A stretch of 64,000 nt of DNA from assembly GCF_011617705.1 (NCBI RefSeq), contig NZ_CP050154.1:4030001-4094000 (forward strand). Reading direction: 5' to 3'. The notes beneath the pieces are model-generated. The model saw nothing but the letters and a program-made list of their open reading frames with translations, was not told the origin of the DNA and ran no database searches. Both the position numbers and the translations under genes were made by a program. Positions 16,521-25,469 of the stretch are shown in pieces (within the stretch, counting starts at the first letter, position 1; each line of letters starts with the position of its first letter). The stretch comes from Brevibacterium limosum. Its GTDB lineage: Bacteria > Actinomycetota > Actinomycetes > Actinomycetales > Brevibacteriaceae.

Positions 16521-17216
16521 ATGACTCGTCGCCTCGACCTGGCCATGCTGCTGTTGCTGACCTTCTCGACCGGCATGGTCGACGCCATCGGCTATCACGG
16601 CTTCGACAAGGTCTTCACCGGCAATATGACCGGCAACGTCGTCATCCTCGGCATGGGTCTCGCCGGTGCCGACGGCGTCCCCGTCCTTCGCCCCGCCCTG
16701 GCGCTCGTGTTCTTCATGGTCGGCGCCGCACTGTCCGGTCGCATCCTCGGCGACATCGGTGAGGCCTGGCATAGGCGGACGACCCTGATCTTCGCCATCG
16801 TGGCCGTCGGCTGTGCCGCATTGTCCCTTTACGTGGCACTCGTGCCCGACCCGGAGATCGGCCTCGCCGGCACGATCTTCACCTCCGCGCTCTCGGCCCT
16901 CATGGGCGCCCAGGCGGCCGCCGCACGGAAGATGAAGATCGCCGACGTCACCACTGTGGTCGTGACGTCGACGATCGTCGGGCTGGCCTCGGACTCCCGA
17001 TTGGCCGGCGGCGACAGCATCCGCTGGGTCCGCCGCCTGCTCGCCGTCGTCCTCATCCTCATCGGCGCGCTGGCCGGAGCCGCGACCCTCATGCTCAATC
17101 AGTGGATCGGCATCGCCGTCGTCGCTGTGATGATCGCCGCCGCAGCCGTGATCGGCCACCTCGGTGAGAAGAAGCGGACCCGCGCCGAGGCGGCCGACCA
17201 GTCCGTCAACGCGTGA
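16521..17216 (+). CDS. YoaK family (DUF1275) membrane protein
   Basis: A 231-aa integral membrane protein with about six to seven hydrophobic segments. TFSTGMVDAIGYHGF and KVFTGNMTGNVVILG are the hallmark motifs of the DUF1275/YoaK family. The second hallmark, SALMGAQAAAARKMKIADVTT followed by TIVGLASDSRLAGG, is also present. The family's transport substrate is not established. ATG 16521 follows GAGGGGAT. It is divergent from the ABC operon and could share the GntR-controlled region, although the operators sit nearer the leftward promoter. Confidence 0.9.
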   Translation: MTRRLDLAMLLLLTFSTGMVDAIGYHGFDKVFTGNMTGNVVILGMGLAGADGVPVLRPALALVFFMVGAALSGRILGDIGEAWHRRTTLIFAIVAVGCAALSLYVALVPDPEIGLAGTIFTSALSALMGAQAAAARKMKIADVTTVVVTSTIVGLASDSRLAGGDSIRWVRRLLAVVLILIGALAGAATLMLNQWIGIAVVAVMIAAAAVIGHLGEKKRTRAEAADQSVNA

Positions 17217-17294
17217 CCACGCAGCGAGGATCGACCCAACCTGCGCCCCGTTCGCACCGGATCTGCCGTCGCCCGCCCCGTCTTGCCCTAGGAA

Positions 17295-17357
17295 TGTGGT
17301 CACTCGACCGAGGCAAATCCGAGAGATCGGCCATCTCGCCTCGGTCGGATGACCACA
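17295..17357. repeat. Long intergenic hairpin between convergent genes
   Basis: Arms 17295-17314 and 17338-17357 pair over 20 bp with 2 mismatches around a 23-nt loop. The arm contains GGTCACTCGACCGAGGC, closely related to the arm at 30824 (GGTCACTCCGCCGAGGC). It lies between convergent genes and could act as a bidirectional terminator or be a copy of a dispersed repeat. Confidence 0.65.
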
Positions 17358-17429
17358 CACGCGCTGTGACTCAGGACCCGCATCGCCGTCGTGATCGGCG
17401 GGCGAAGTCTGGGACTCTCCGCGCGGATC

Positions 17430-18725
17430 TCAGCGCACCCCGAGCTTCTTCCACACCACGAGGATCGCCGTCACGCTCAGCGCCCCGGCGAGCAGCACCC
17501 AGTAGGCCGGGGCCTTCGCATCACCGGTGATGCCGATGAGCCAGGCGGCCACCAGCGGAGTCAGTCCTCCGAAGATTGCGACGCCGACGTTGTAGCCCAG
17601 GGACAGCCCCGTCCCGCGCACCTCAGTCGGGAAGATGTCGCCCATGACGCTGGCCAGAGGCCCGTAGTAGGCGGCCTTCAAGAGTGAGAAGATGACGACC
17701 ACGACGATGAGCACCGTCAGCGCGTTGGCAGCGACGACCCAGGTGAAGAGCACCCAGGTGAGCACCATGACGGCGACCGCCGCGGGAATCATGAAGGTCA
17801 GCCGTCCGACCTTGTCGCAGAAATAGCCGGCGACCGGAGTGCACAACAGCAGCACGAGTCCGGAGACGAGAGTCGCCCAGAATCCTGCCGAACTCGTCAT
17901 CCCCAGGTTGTCCACGGCGTAAGTCGGCACGTACGTGATGAAGTAGTTGAGGCAGGTCGAGACCGCGATCGCACCGATCGCCAGCACCACGGCCAATTTG
18001 TGATGGCGCAGCACTCCGCCGATGGCTGCCGCTTCCTTCGGCTTCTCAGCCTGCGAAGCGGCGAACTCAGGAGATTCGGGGACATGCCGTCGAATGTAGA
18101 GCCCGACCGGTCCGACGAGGAGGCCCACGATGAACGGCAGGCGGAAGCCCCACGTCTCGAGCTGATCTTGAGTCAGCGTCGTCGTCACGGCCACGCCGAT
18201 GACGGAGGCGAGGATCGTCGACATCGCCTGCGAAGTGAACTGCCAGCTGGCGGCGAATCCCCGACGATCAGGCAGGTGCTCGACCATGAGCGAGGTCGCC
18301 GAACCGAATTCTCCTCCGGCGGCAAAGCCCTGGATGAGCCTGGCCAGCAGGATCAGCAGCGGTGCGGCCAATCCGATGACGTGCGCCGGAGGCATGAGCA
18401 CGATCATCAGAGTGCCTGCGAACATCAGCCAGATCGTCAGCGTCAGGGCCGGTTTGCGTCCCCGACGGTCGGCGAAGCTGCCGAGCACGATCGCTCCGAC
18501 CGGACGGATGAAGAACGACAGAGCGAAAGTTCCCAAGGCGAGCATCACCGAGACCGCATGACTCTCGGAGGGGAAGAACGCCACCGAAATGTAGACGGAG
18601 AAGTACGCATAGACCGAGATGTCGTACCACTCGAGGGCGTTGCCGACCGAGGCCGCGGTGATGACCTTCCACGATTTCACCGGCTTGTTCTCAGCAGCAT
18701 TCTGCGCGGACAGCTGTTCTGTCAT
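17430..18725 (-). CDS. MFS transporter, metabolite:H+ symporter (MHS) family
   Basis: A 431-aa protein with 12 predicted membrane segments. NALEWYDISVYAYFSVYI at helix 1 and GSFADRRGRKPALTLTIWLM at loop 2-3 are MHS-family signatures, as is the RLIQGFAAGGEFGSA block and RRHVPESPEF in the central loop. Family members import shikimate, alpha-ketoglutarate, citrate or betaines with protons; this one's substrate is unknown. AAGGAG precedes ATG 18725. It lies 79 bp downstream of the M20 dipeptidase in the same direction, so import and hydrolysis of the same compound is possible. Confidence 0.9.
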   Translation of the reverse strand: MTEQLSAQNAAENKPVKSWKVITAASVGNALEWYDISVYAYFSVYISVAFFPSESHAVSVMLALGTFALSFFIRPVGAIVLGSFADRRGRKPALTLTIWLMFAGTLMIVLMPPAHVIGLAAPLLILLARLIQGFAAGGEFGSATSLMVEHLPDRRGFAASWQFTSQAMSTILASVIGVAVTTTLTQDQLETWGFRLPFIVGLLVGPVGLYIRRHVPESPEFAASQAEKPKEAAAIGGVLRHHKLAVVLAIGAIAVSTCLNYFITYVPTYAVDNLGMTSSAGFWATLVSGLVLLLCTPVAGYFCDKVGRLTFMIPAAVAVMVLTWVLFTWVVAANALTVLIVVVVIFSLLKAAYYGPLASVMGDIFPTEVRGTGLSLGYNVGVAIFGGLTPLVAAWLIGITGDAKAPAYWVLLAGALSVTAILVVWKKLGVR

Positions 18726-18804
18726 GTCTGGGCTCCTTCGCCTGCAGTGTGATGTTGGGACGAGTTGTTCTTCGGCGTCACGGTGTTCCGGACAGTCGGT
18801 GGGA

Positions 18805-20268
18805 TCATTTCGAGGTGAACCAGTCGCCCGGACTCATCCGCATATCCCAGAACATTCCCGTCATGATCTCCGCTCCCTGCTCGAGGATCGATACCAGTGC
18901 ATGTTCATCGGGTGCATGCTGGTTGCAGCCCGGGTAGGAATGCGGCACCCAGACGGTCGGCAGCCCGAGCACCTCGGCGAAGACATCGTTCGGGATCGTC
19001 CCCCCGAGGTTCGGCTCGACGGCGACCTCGAGTCCGGTCGTCTCGCGGATCGAGTCCACCGCCGCCGTGACGACCCGTGCTCCCGGGTCCAGGCGCGTGG
19101 CCGGCATGCAGTGTTCGAGCTCGACCGCGACCCCATGGATCCCTTGTTCCTCAAGGAAGGTCCGGACCCGGTTCTCGAAATCGCTGACATCCGTGCCGAC
19201 GACGTATCGCAGCTGCATGCTCGCCGAGGCGGCGCCGGGGATCGCGTTGACGACCTGAGCCGGATCGCCCGCATCGAGGGCGAGGACCTCGAGCACATTG
19301 AACGCGAAGACCCGTTCGGCAGGGCTGAGCCCGGGCTCACCCCAGTCCGGGTCGGTCTCAGGGGCTCCGTCTTCGACGACGTCGGGCAGCTTCGCCACCG
19401 CGTCGAGCACCGAGGCGGGAGGGTCGTCCGGGCGCAGGGCGGGAATCCGGATGACTCCGTTGCCGTCGACCAGAGCGTTGATGGCAGCGGCGATGACCGT
19501 GGCCGGATTGCGCAGGCGACCGCCCCAGTTTCCCGAATGGTGGTTGCCGTCGCGCTCATGGGCGATGAGTCGGAAGTTCAGAGCCCCGCGGGAGCCGAGG
19601 AAAAGCGTCGGCACCTCGGCGGCGATCCGCGGACCATCGGAGGCGAGGAAGAGATCGGCTGCGAGGTCATCGGCACGTGCGGCTGCGAAGGTTCGCAGCC
19701 CCTTGGACCCGGCTTCCTCGGCAGTTTCCATGAGGATCGTGACGTTGTATCCGAGACTCGCCTCGGCGGCGCGTCCCTTGGAACCGAGTCCCTCGAGCAC
19801 GGTTCGCAATGCCACGGTGTTCACGCTGTGCTGTCCCTTGTTGTCGGCGGTGCCGCGACCGTACAGGCGATCTCCGTCACGGGTGAGCACCCAGGGGTCG
19901 AGGCCTTCGGCCCACTGCGCGTCGTGCGCGAACTGCACATCACCGTGACCGTAGAGCAGCACCGTCGGCAGGTCCGGGTCCTCGACGCGCTTGGCGATGA
20001 GCAGAGGGTGTTCGTCGGATTCCGGGTTGTCGTGGATAGTCGATTCGAAACCGAGTTCATCGAGTTCCGGAACGATCTCTTCGCTGAGGTAGGCTCGGGC
20101 TGCCGACCCGCCCCCGGGGGCCTGGCTTTCGGTGCGTCGCGCGACCCGCCTGGAGAGCCCGTCGATGAAGGGCACGCTGCGGACGAATTCGCCCGTGCTT
20201 CGGGCCAGGTCGGCACGGATCTCTGTGGAATCTGCCGCAACCCTGCGGCCGGTGTTGTCTTCGCTCAT
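18805..20268 (-). CDS. M20 family metallopeptidase (dipeptidase-like)
   Basis: A 487-aa zinc peptidase. Metal ligands and catalytic residues are visible: H108 and D110 in YGHGDVQF, D142 in GRGTADNKG, E184-E185 in METAEEAGSKG, and the late His in YPGCNQHAPDEH. The dimerisation domain lies between about 225 and 380. Relatives cleave dipeptides such as carnosine or Xaa-His, or act as succinyl-diaminopimelate-type deacylases. It is divergent from a LysR gene whose binding boxes lie at 20325-20364, suggesting substrate-induced control. Confidence 0.9.
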   Translation of the reverse strand: MSEDNTGRRVAADSTEIRADLARSTGEFVRSVPFIDGLSRRVARRTESQAPGGGSAARAYLSEEIVPELDELGFESTIHDNPESDEHPLLIAKRVEDPDLPTVLLYGHGDVQFAHDAQWAEGLDPWVLTRDGDRLYGRGTADNKGQHSVNTVALRTVLEGLGSKGRAAEASLGYNVTILMETAEEAGSKGLRTFAAARADDLAADLFLASDGPRIAAEVPTLFLGSRGALNFRLIAHERDGNHHSGNWGGRLRNPATVIAAAINALVDGNGVIRIPALRPDDPPASVLDAVAKLPDVVEDGAPETDPDWGEPGLSPAERVFAFNVLEVLALDAGDPAQVVNAIPGAASASMQLRYVVGTDVSDFENRVRTFLEEQGIHGVAVELEHCMPATRLDPGARVVTAAVDSIRETTGLEVAVEPNLGGTIPNDVFAEVLGLPTVWVPHSYPGCNQHAPDEHALVSILEQGAEIMTGMFWDMRMSPGDWFTSK

Positions 20269-20324
20269 GCCTGCCAGCTTCGCCCAGGCGAAGACTCAGC
20301 AACACCCGGATCCGTCCACTCCCG

Positions 20325-20364
20325 GGTGCATTTCCTGCACCGAGGTGGTGCGTTCGGTGCACCA
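20325..20364. promoter_or_regulatory. Tandem LysR-type boxes (T-N11-A) in divergent promoter
   Basis: Two dyads share TGC-N7-GCA: GGTGCA-N5-TGCACC (20325-20341) and TGGTGC-N7-GCACCA (20346-20364). Both contain the T-N11-A core of LysR sites, and their centres are 22 bp apart, about two helical turns. They sit 42-82 bp before the LysR start and 57-96 bp before the dipeptidase start. Confidence 0.75.
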
Positions 20365-20406
20365 CCGACGTAGCCTGGAATCGCCCCCAACCGAAGGACG
20401 ACCACG

Positions 20407-21306
20407 ATGACCGATCTGCGCAGTCTCAAGACCTTGCTCGCCGTCGTCGAATACGGGTCGATCCATCTTGCGGCACGGTCGATTTACATCTCCCATTCCA
20501 CGGCCAGTCGGCAGATCAGAAGTATGGAGGAGCATTACGGCACACAGCTCTTCGAACGGTCGAGCTCGGGAGTCTCTCCCACGCCTCAGTGCCTTGCCGT
20601 CGCTGATTTCGCACGCCGGACGATCGCCGAATCGGAGCTGCTGGCCGACTCCTTCGGTGAGTACTCGGGCGCGGTCGAAACGGTCTCGATCGTGACAAGC
20701 ACCGGTTTGGGCCAGACCGTCGTCGCCGATGCCGTCAACCGCCTGATGCGCACGACCGACAGAGTCCAGATCAGCATCATCGACCGCGGCTCTGTCGAGG
20801 CTCTGCAGGTGCTGCGGAATCGGCAGGCCGATCTCTGCGTGAACTTCTCGGTCTCCAGCCAGGAATTCGGCACTCTGCCCGGAGTGCGCAGAGTCGCCGA
20901 AGTCGAGGCGGCGAACTTCGCGATCCTCGACGAACAGCACCCGCTGGCAGGGCGTTCCAGTCTCTTCATCAGAGACATGATCGACTATCCTGTCGGCACT
21001 CTGCCGGCGGGAAACACAGCGAGGATGCGCATCGAACAGGCGGTTCGGGCCCAGGGGCAGGTCTTCTCCCCTTCGCTCGAGGCAACGTGTCCAGTTCTCA
21101 TGGTGCGCTCGCTGACAGGAACGTCGATGATCGCCATGATGGCCGGTCGGACCATTCCGACGAACCTCAATGCGGTCGGCTGCAAAGCGATTCCGATCAT
21201 CGATCCGGATATCGAATCACGGTATATTCAAGTGCTCGAAGCCGACCCTCGACGCGAATCCCACGGCCTCGACCTCGTAGTGGAGGCTCTGCAGAACAGC
21301 CTCTGA
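20407..21306 (+). CDS. LysR-family transcriptional regulator
   Basis: A 299-aa protein with an N-terminal winged helix-turn-helix (LKTLLAVVEYGSIHLAARSI, then SHSTASRQIRSMEEHYGTQLFER) and a periplasmic-binding-like effector domain from about residue 90. Divergent orientation to the M20 peptidase, with twin LysR boxes between them, makes that gene and the downstream MHS transporter its likely targets. The effector is unknown. Confidence 0.92.
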   Translation: MTDLRSLKTLLAVVEYGSIHLAARSIYISHSTASRQIRSMEEHYGTQLFERSSSGVSPTPQCLAVADFARRTIAESELLADSFGEYSGAVETVSIVTSTGLGQTVVADAVNRLMRTTDRVQISIIDRGSVEALQVLRNRQADLCVNFSVSSQEFGTLPGVRRVAEVEAANFAILDEQHPLAGRSSLFIRDMIDYPVGTLPAGNTARMRIEQAVRAQGQVFSPSLEATCPVLMVRSLTGTSMIAMMAGRTIPTNLNAVGCKAIPIIDPDIESRYIQVLEADPRRESHGLDLVVEALQNSL

Positions 21307-21389
21307 TTCCTAGCGAGGTTTTCAAACCTCACGTTCCACCACTTGGATCTTCGGCGACAACGACGCCGGCCTCCAACGATAATCGAGAC

Positions 21390-22409
21390 ATGAGCAATGG
21401 AGCCGAGACGACAGCACTGACGCAGCCGACCTTCCCACTCAAGGCACCGGGAACTGCGGTCGTCCACGCGGGTCCGCGACAGGCTCCCCGCATCGTCTCC
21501 GTCCCGACCCGCAGCTCCGAGCACCTCGTCGAACTCTCGGAGGGCGCGGACCTGTTCGCCGCTCTCGAGCAGTGTCTGACCGACTTCGCTGTTCCCGGCA
21601 TCATGGGCGAATTCGTCTCCGGGCAGTTCGGCCGCATCGACTATGTCCACCCGGCTTACGGTCCCGACGCCGAGCACCCGATGTCGTTCACCGAGGCGTT
21701 CAGCGTCGACGACCCCACTCAGCTGCGCCACGCATCTGCGACGATCGGCTTCCGCGAAGGCACACCGTTCTGCCACATCCACGGCTCGTGGACCGGTGCC
21801 GACGGCGAAACCAAGGGCGGCCACCTGCTGCCGGGCACTTCGGCAGGGCCGGCCGGGCTGAGGATTCGGCTCTTCGCTCTGTCCGATGCCCGGCTGATCA
21901 GCGAGGTCGATCCCGAGACAGGATTCTCGGCCTTCGCCCCAGCTCCCGCCCGCACATTCCCGTCAGACCCGGCCGAGCATGGACGATTTCCATCCGATGA
22001 GGAGCCTCCGCAGTCCACGACGGGCGCGGTGCCCTCGCCGCCCTCACTCGATGCCGTCGTCTCCCGCGTCCGTCCCGGTGAGATCCTCGACGAGGCGGTG
22101 CTCGCCGTCTGCCGGACCGCCGGATTCGACTCCGCCGAGGTGGTCGCGAGTCTCGGCAGTACGACCGGAGCCGTTTTCGTGAACGGCAGTGCCCCGTGGC
22201 CGGCCGTCGAATTCACTTACCTGAGCGGAACCGTGACCGGAGCGACCGCAGATGGAGCCTCCTCAGCCGGACCACAGAACCCGCACCCGCAGATCAGCCT
22301 CTCCGGCGAGGTCGTCGACGTCGCCGGAGAGGTCCGCTCCGGGGTTCTCGAACCCGGGGCCAACCCCGTGGCAGTGACCTTCGAGCTCTTCGTCCGCCGC
22401 ACGGCATAG
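21390..22409 (+). CDS. Protein with two PCC (DUF296) domains
   Basis: A 339-aa protein. The first PCC/DUF296 domain spans about 25-170 and holds the hallmark PFCHIHGSWTGADGETKGGH and LLPG. A Pro/Ser-rich linker of about 30 residues follows, then a second, shorter and more diverged PCC-like domain (SRVRPGEILDEAVLAVCRTA to VTFELFVRR) that has lost the His-rich signature. In plants PCC domains accompany AT-hooks; bacterial stand-alone forms are trimeric and of unknown role. The start at ATG 21390 follows GATAAT (21378-21383) by 6 nt, so the mRNA is probably leaderless; the longer frame upstream overlaps the LysR gene. Confidence 0.82.
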   Translation: MSNGAETTALTQPTFPLKAPGTAVVHAGPRQAPRIVSVPTRSSEHLVELSEGADLFAALEQCLTDFAVPGIMGEFVSGQFGRIDYVHPAYGPDAEHPMSFTEAFSVDDPTQLRHASATIGFREGTPFCHIHGSWTGADGETKGGHLLPGTSAGPAGLRIRLFALSDARLISEVDPETGFSAFAPAPARTFPSDPAEHGRFPSDEEPPQSTTGAVPSPPSLDAVVSRVRPGEILDEAVLAVCRTAGFDSAEVVASLGSTTGAVFVNGSAPWPAVEFTYLSGTVTGATADGASSAGPQNPHPQISLSGEVVDVAGEVRSGVLEPGANPVAVTFELFVRRTA

Positions 22410-22467
22410 ACGCCTCACCTCTTCATCCGCCGCACGATCTGAGACGCACCCGCTGACCCGCGCATAC

Positions 22468-22500
22468 AGACGCCCCGGCGCAGTCGGCACCGGAGCGTCT
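22468..22500. terminator. Bidirectional terminator-like hairpin
   Basis: AGACGCCCCGG and CCGGAGCGTCT form an 11-bp stem with one mismatch around an 11-nt loop, between convergent genes ending at 22409 and 22522. No T-tract follows. Confidence 0.55.
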
Positions 22501-22521
22501 CCGCAGAAGCTCAGACATCGC

Positions 22522-23289
22522 TCACGACATCACGGCCCCGCCGTCGACCCGGAGGATCTGTCCCGTCGTGAACGCGGCACCGTCGGTGGCGAGGTAGGCG
22601 ACCGCCTCGGCGATCTCATCCGGCCGTCCCATCCGATCGAGCGCCTGACCTGAGGTGTCGTAGGTCTGTCCGACGGTGAGCGCGGATTCGACCGGCCCCG
22701 GCGCCACCGAATTGCAGCGGATGCCTTGCCGTCCGTACTCCTTGGCCACCCACTTCGTCAGTGCGATGATCCCGCCCTTGCTCGCCGCATAGGCCGGTCC
22801 CGACCGGGCTCCGGCCTCCCCGTCGGAGACCGCTCCGCCGTTGATGCCCGAGATCGAGGAGATGTTGATGATCGAACCGGTGCCTGCATCAGACATGTGC
22901 GGGTGGACGGCGGCCTTGATGAAGTTGAACGTCCCGCCGAGGTTGGTCTCGATGTCACGCTGCCACTGCTCGGCGGTGATCTCGTCGATGCCGATGCGCG
23001 CGGCCGTGCCCGCATTGTTGACGAGGATGTCGAGTCCCCCGAACGTCGAGACGAACGATCCGACCGCAGCCGTCACTTCCTCGGCATCGCGGACGTCGAG
23101 TGAGAACGCGGCGAACCGCTGATCCGGGTACTCCGAGGCCAGACCGGCGGCCGCCTCCTCGGCGCCCTTGAGGTCGACGATCCCGACCGAGGCGCCCCGC
23201 CTGGCCAGTGCCGATGCGATGGCCAGACCGATGCCCTGCGCGGCACCGGTGACCAGCGCGGTCTTGTTCGTGAGCAGATACGGTTCCAT
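22522..23289 (-). CDS. SDR family oxidoreductase (classical)
   Basis: A 255-aa classical short-chain dehydrogenase. It has NAD(P) motif TGAAQGIG near residue 13, LVNNAG, catalytic Ser in INISSISG and YAASKGG as the Tyr-Lys pair, then SVAPGPVESALT. The acidic residue at the end of beta-2 (VDLKGAEE) suggests NAD rather than NADP. Start 23289 (MEPYLLTNKTALVTG) is preferred over 23358 because AAGGAG lies just upstream. It is the last gene of the TRAP/ligase/thiolase group. A role in oxidising a hydroxyacid or 3-hydroxyacyl-CoA is inferred from the neighbours. Confidence 0.9.
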   Translation of the reverse strand: MEPYLLTNKTALVTGAAQGIGLAIASALARRGASVGIVDLKGAEEAAAGLASEYPDQRFAAFSLDVRDAEEVTAAVGSFVSTFGGLDILVNNAGTAARIGIDEITAEQWQRDIETNLGGTFNFIKAAVHPHMSDAGTGSIINISSISGINGGAVSDGEAGARSGPAYAASKGGIIALTKWVAKEYGRQGIRCNSVAPGPVESALTVGQTYDTSGQALDRMGRPDEIAEAVAYLATDGAAFTTGQILRVDGGAVMS

Positions 23290-23387
23290 GTTTCTCCTTG
23301 ACGAAAGATTGAGTGAAGCGCCGTCCGGCGGCAGGTCGAACTCACCCGGCACCGGCAAAGGCGCCGATGCCGCGACAACGGCCCCGA

Positions 23388-24917
23388 CTACCCGACCCCG
23401 AGCAGGTCGGGCAGCCAGTTCGAGATCGCCGGGATGTAGGTGATGAGCAGCAGGGCGATGATCGCGCAGATGAGGAACGGCACGACTCCGCGCACGACCT
23501 CCTCGAGTCTGATCTTCCCGATGCCCGCACCGACGTAGAGGTTGAGGCCGACCGGCGGGGTGAACAGTCCGATCGCGAGGTTGACGGTCATGAACACGCC
23601 GATCGTCGTCATGTCCACGCCCACGCCGATGAGGATCGGCACGAGGATCGGGATGAACAGGTAGAACGCGCTGATCGCGTCGACGAAGGCGCCGACGATG
23701 AGCAGGATGATCGTGATCGCCGCGAGGATGAGGTACTTGTTGTCCGTCACGCTCAGCACTGCCGTCGAGATCCGATCGGCCACCCCTTCGACGGTGATGA
23801 CGTAGGAGAAGAGGCTGGCCACGCCGACGATGAACATGATGACCGCGGTCGAGACCCCGGACTCGAGGAACACCTTCGGCATGTCCTTCCAGGTCAGCTC
23901 CCGGTAGACGAACACCCCGACGATGAGCGCGTACACGGATGCGACGGCTCCCGCCTCGGTGGGGGTGAAGATGCCGCCATAGATCCCGCCGAGGATGATC
24001 ACCGGGATGAGCAGGCCGGGGATCGCCTTGACCAGCGCGGTCATGACCTCGCCGAACCCGCCCTCGACGTCGACCGTGACCGTCGGATCCACAGATCCGA
24101 CGCCTGATCCGGAACTCGCCGAGGCGGCCCTCCCCTTCGTCGTCAGCAGCTGAGTCCTGCCCCCTGCCGCACCGTCACCCGAACCGCCGTTCCCGACGGA
24201 ACCGTTCCCAGCGGAACCAGCACCGACCGAACCGGACTCAGACGTCACCGTCGACGTGGACCTTGCGGCCGCCTCGGCGCGGGGCCCGGCCTTCACCGGC
24301 AGACCAGCGAGCTCACGCACCCGCGGGACGAACAGGGCGGCGATGAAGAATGCTGCGGCCATGATGATGCCGGGCACGATGCCGGCGATGAAGAGCCGGG
24401 AGATCGAGATCGACCCGAACTCGGCGGCGACGACGGCGAAGATGATGAACGCGATCGAGGGCGGGACGACGATGCCCATCGACCCGGAGGCCGCGACGAG
24501 GGAGACCGCGTGTTTCTTCTGATATCCGTTGCGCACGAGCGCGGGGATGAGGATCGCACCGATCGCGGCCACGGTGGCCGGGCCGGATCCGGAGATCGCG
24601 GAGAAGAAGAACGCGGAGATGATCGTCACCGCGGCCAGACCGTGGCTGAACCGGCCGAAGATGAGGAACGCGAGGTCGACGAGTCGCTGCGAGATGCCGG
24701 TGTACTGCATGACGATGCCGGCGAGGATGAAGAACGGGATCGCCAGCAGCGTGCCCGAACTCATCGACGGGAACATCACCGATGGCACCACGTCGAGGAC
24801 CTGCACACCGTCGGTGGTGATCAGTGTGACGACGGCGGACAGGCCGAGGGCGAAGGCGACGGGGATCCCGAGGCCGAGGAAGAGGAAGAAGCTGCCGAAG
24901 AGCAGTAGCGCGATCAT
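23388..24917 (-). CDS. dctM: TRAP transporter large permease (DctM)
   Basis: A 509-aa membrane protein of the DctM family. The N-terminal half (LGLGIPVAFALGLSAVV, GPATVAAIGAILIPALVRNGY, GSMGIVVPPSIAFI) and the C-terminal half (FTPTEAGAVASVYALIVG, TPPVGLNLYVGAGI) are standard. Between them residues about 211-283 are an inserted Ser/Gly/Ala-rich low-complexity stretch not seen in typical DctM proteins of about 430 residues. It should lie in the cytoplasmic loop between the two six-helix halves, so function may be kept. The gene overlaps dctQ by 4 bp. Confidence 0.92.
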   Translation of the reverse strand: MIALLLFGSFFLFLGLGIPVAFALGLSAVVTLITTDGVQVLDVVPSVMFPSMSSGTLLAIPFFILAGIVMQYTGISQRLVDLAFLIFGRFSHGLAAVTIISAFFFSAISGSGPATVAAIGAILIPALVRNGYQKKHAVSLVAASGSMGIVVPPSIAFIIFAVVAAEFGSISISRLFIAGIVPGIIMAAAFFIAALFVPRVRELAGLPVKAGPRAEAAARSTSTVTSESGSVGAGSAGNGSVGNGGSGDGAAGGRTQLLTTKGRAASASSGSGVGSVDPTVTVDVEGGFGEVMTALVKAIPGLLIPVIILGGIYGGIFTPTEAGAVASVYALIVGVFVYRELTWKDMPKVFLESGVSTAVIMFIVGVASLFSYVITVEGVADRISTAVLSVTDNKYLILAAITIILLIVGAFVDAISAFYLFIPILVPILIGVGVDMTTIGVFMTVNLAIGLFTPPVGLNLYVGAGIGKIRLEEVVRGVVPFLICAIIALLLITYIPAISNWLPDLLGVG

Positions 24918-25468
24918 TTGCGGCCTCCTTCGATTTCGGACGAGAATTCGTCGGCGTCGATGGTCGGTGCGGCTTCGCTGGCGAGCCTCTCCATGACCGC
25001 CTCGGCGGAGGTGTCCTCATGCAGAGCCGTCCGCAGGGCTTGGATGCTGCGGAGGATTCCGAGCAGGCCGGCCAGGGGGATGGAAAGGGTGAACAGCCAT
25101 TGCGGGATGCCCAGCGACGGGGTCGCTCGGCCGCGCAGGCCCTGCGCGATCGTCATCTCGCCGCCCCAGATGAGGAGGACTGCGAGGAAGAGAACGATGA
25201 GAGTGGTGCCGGTGATGAGCAGGACGCGGCGGGTCCGGCCCTTCGCGTTCTCGACAAGGTAGGTGAAGCCGAGATGCGCGCCGAGGCGGATCCCGACGAC
25301 GGCTCCCATCATCGTGAGCACGACGAGGAGGTTGATGGTGATCTCCTCGGAGAAGGCCAGCGAGGCCTTGAAGATGTAGCGGGAGAGGACGTTGACGAAG
25401 GTGACGAGCACGATCATCATGAACGAGGCGATGATGACCCAGTCCTCGAAGAATCTGCTGGCTCTCAT
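24914..25468 (-). CDS. dctQ: TRAP transporter small permease (DctQ)
   Basis: A 184-aa protein with four hydrophobic segments and an acidic cytoplasmic tail of about 40 residues. DWVIIASFMMIVLVTFVNVLSRYIF at helix 1, VVGIRLGAHLGFTYLVENAKG and IPLAGLLGILRSIQALR are typical of DctQ. It associates with DctM and takes solute from the binding protein. ATG 25468 lies 1 bp beyond the dctP stop, and the stop overlaps dctM, so the three genes are one operon. Confidence 0.92.
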   Translation of the reverse strand: MRASRFFEDWVIIASFMMIVLVTFVNVLSRYIFKASLAFSEEITINLLVVLTMMGAVVGIRLGAHLGFTYLVENAKGRTRRVLLITGTTLIVLFLAVLLIWGGEMTIAQGLRGRATPSLGIPQWLFTLSIPLAGLLGILRSIQALRTALHEDTSAEAVMERLASEAAPTIDADEFSSEIEGGRK

Positions 25469-25469
25469 C

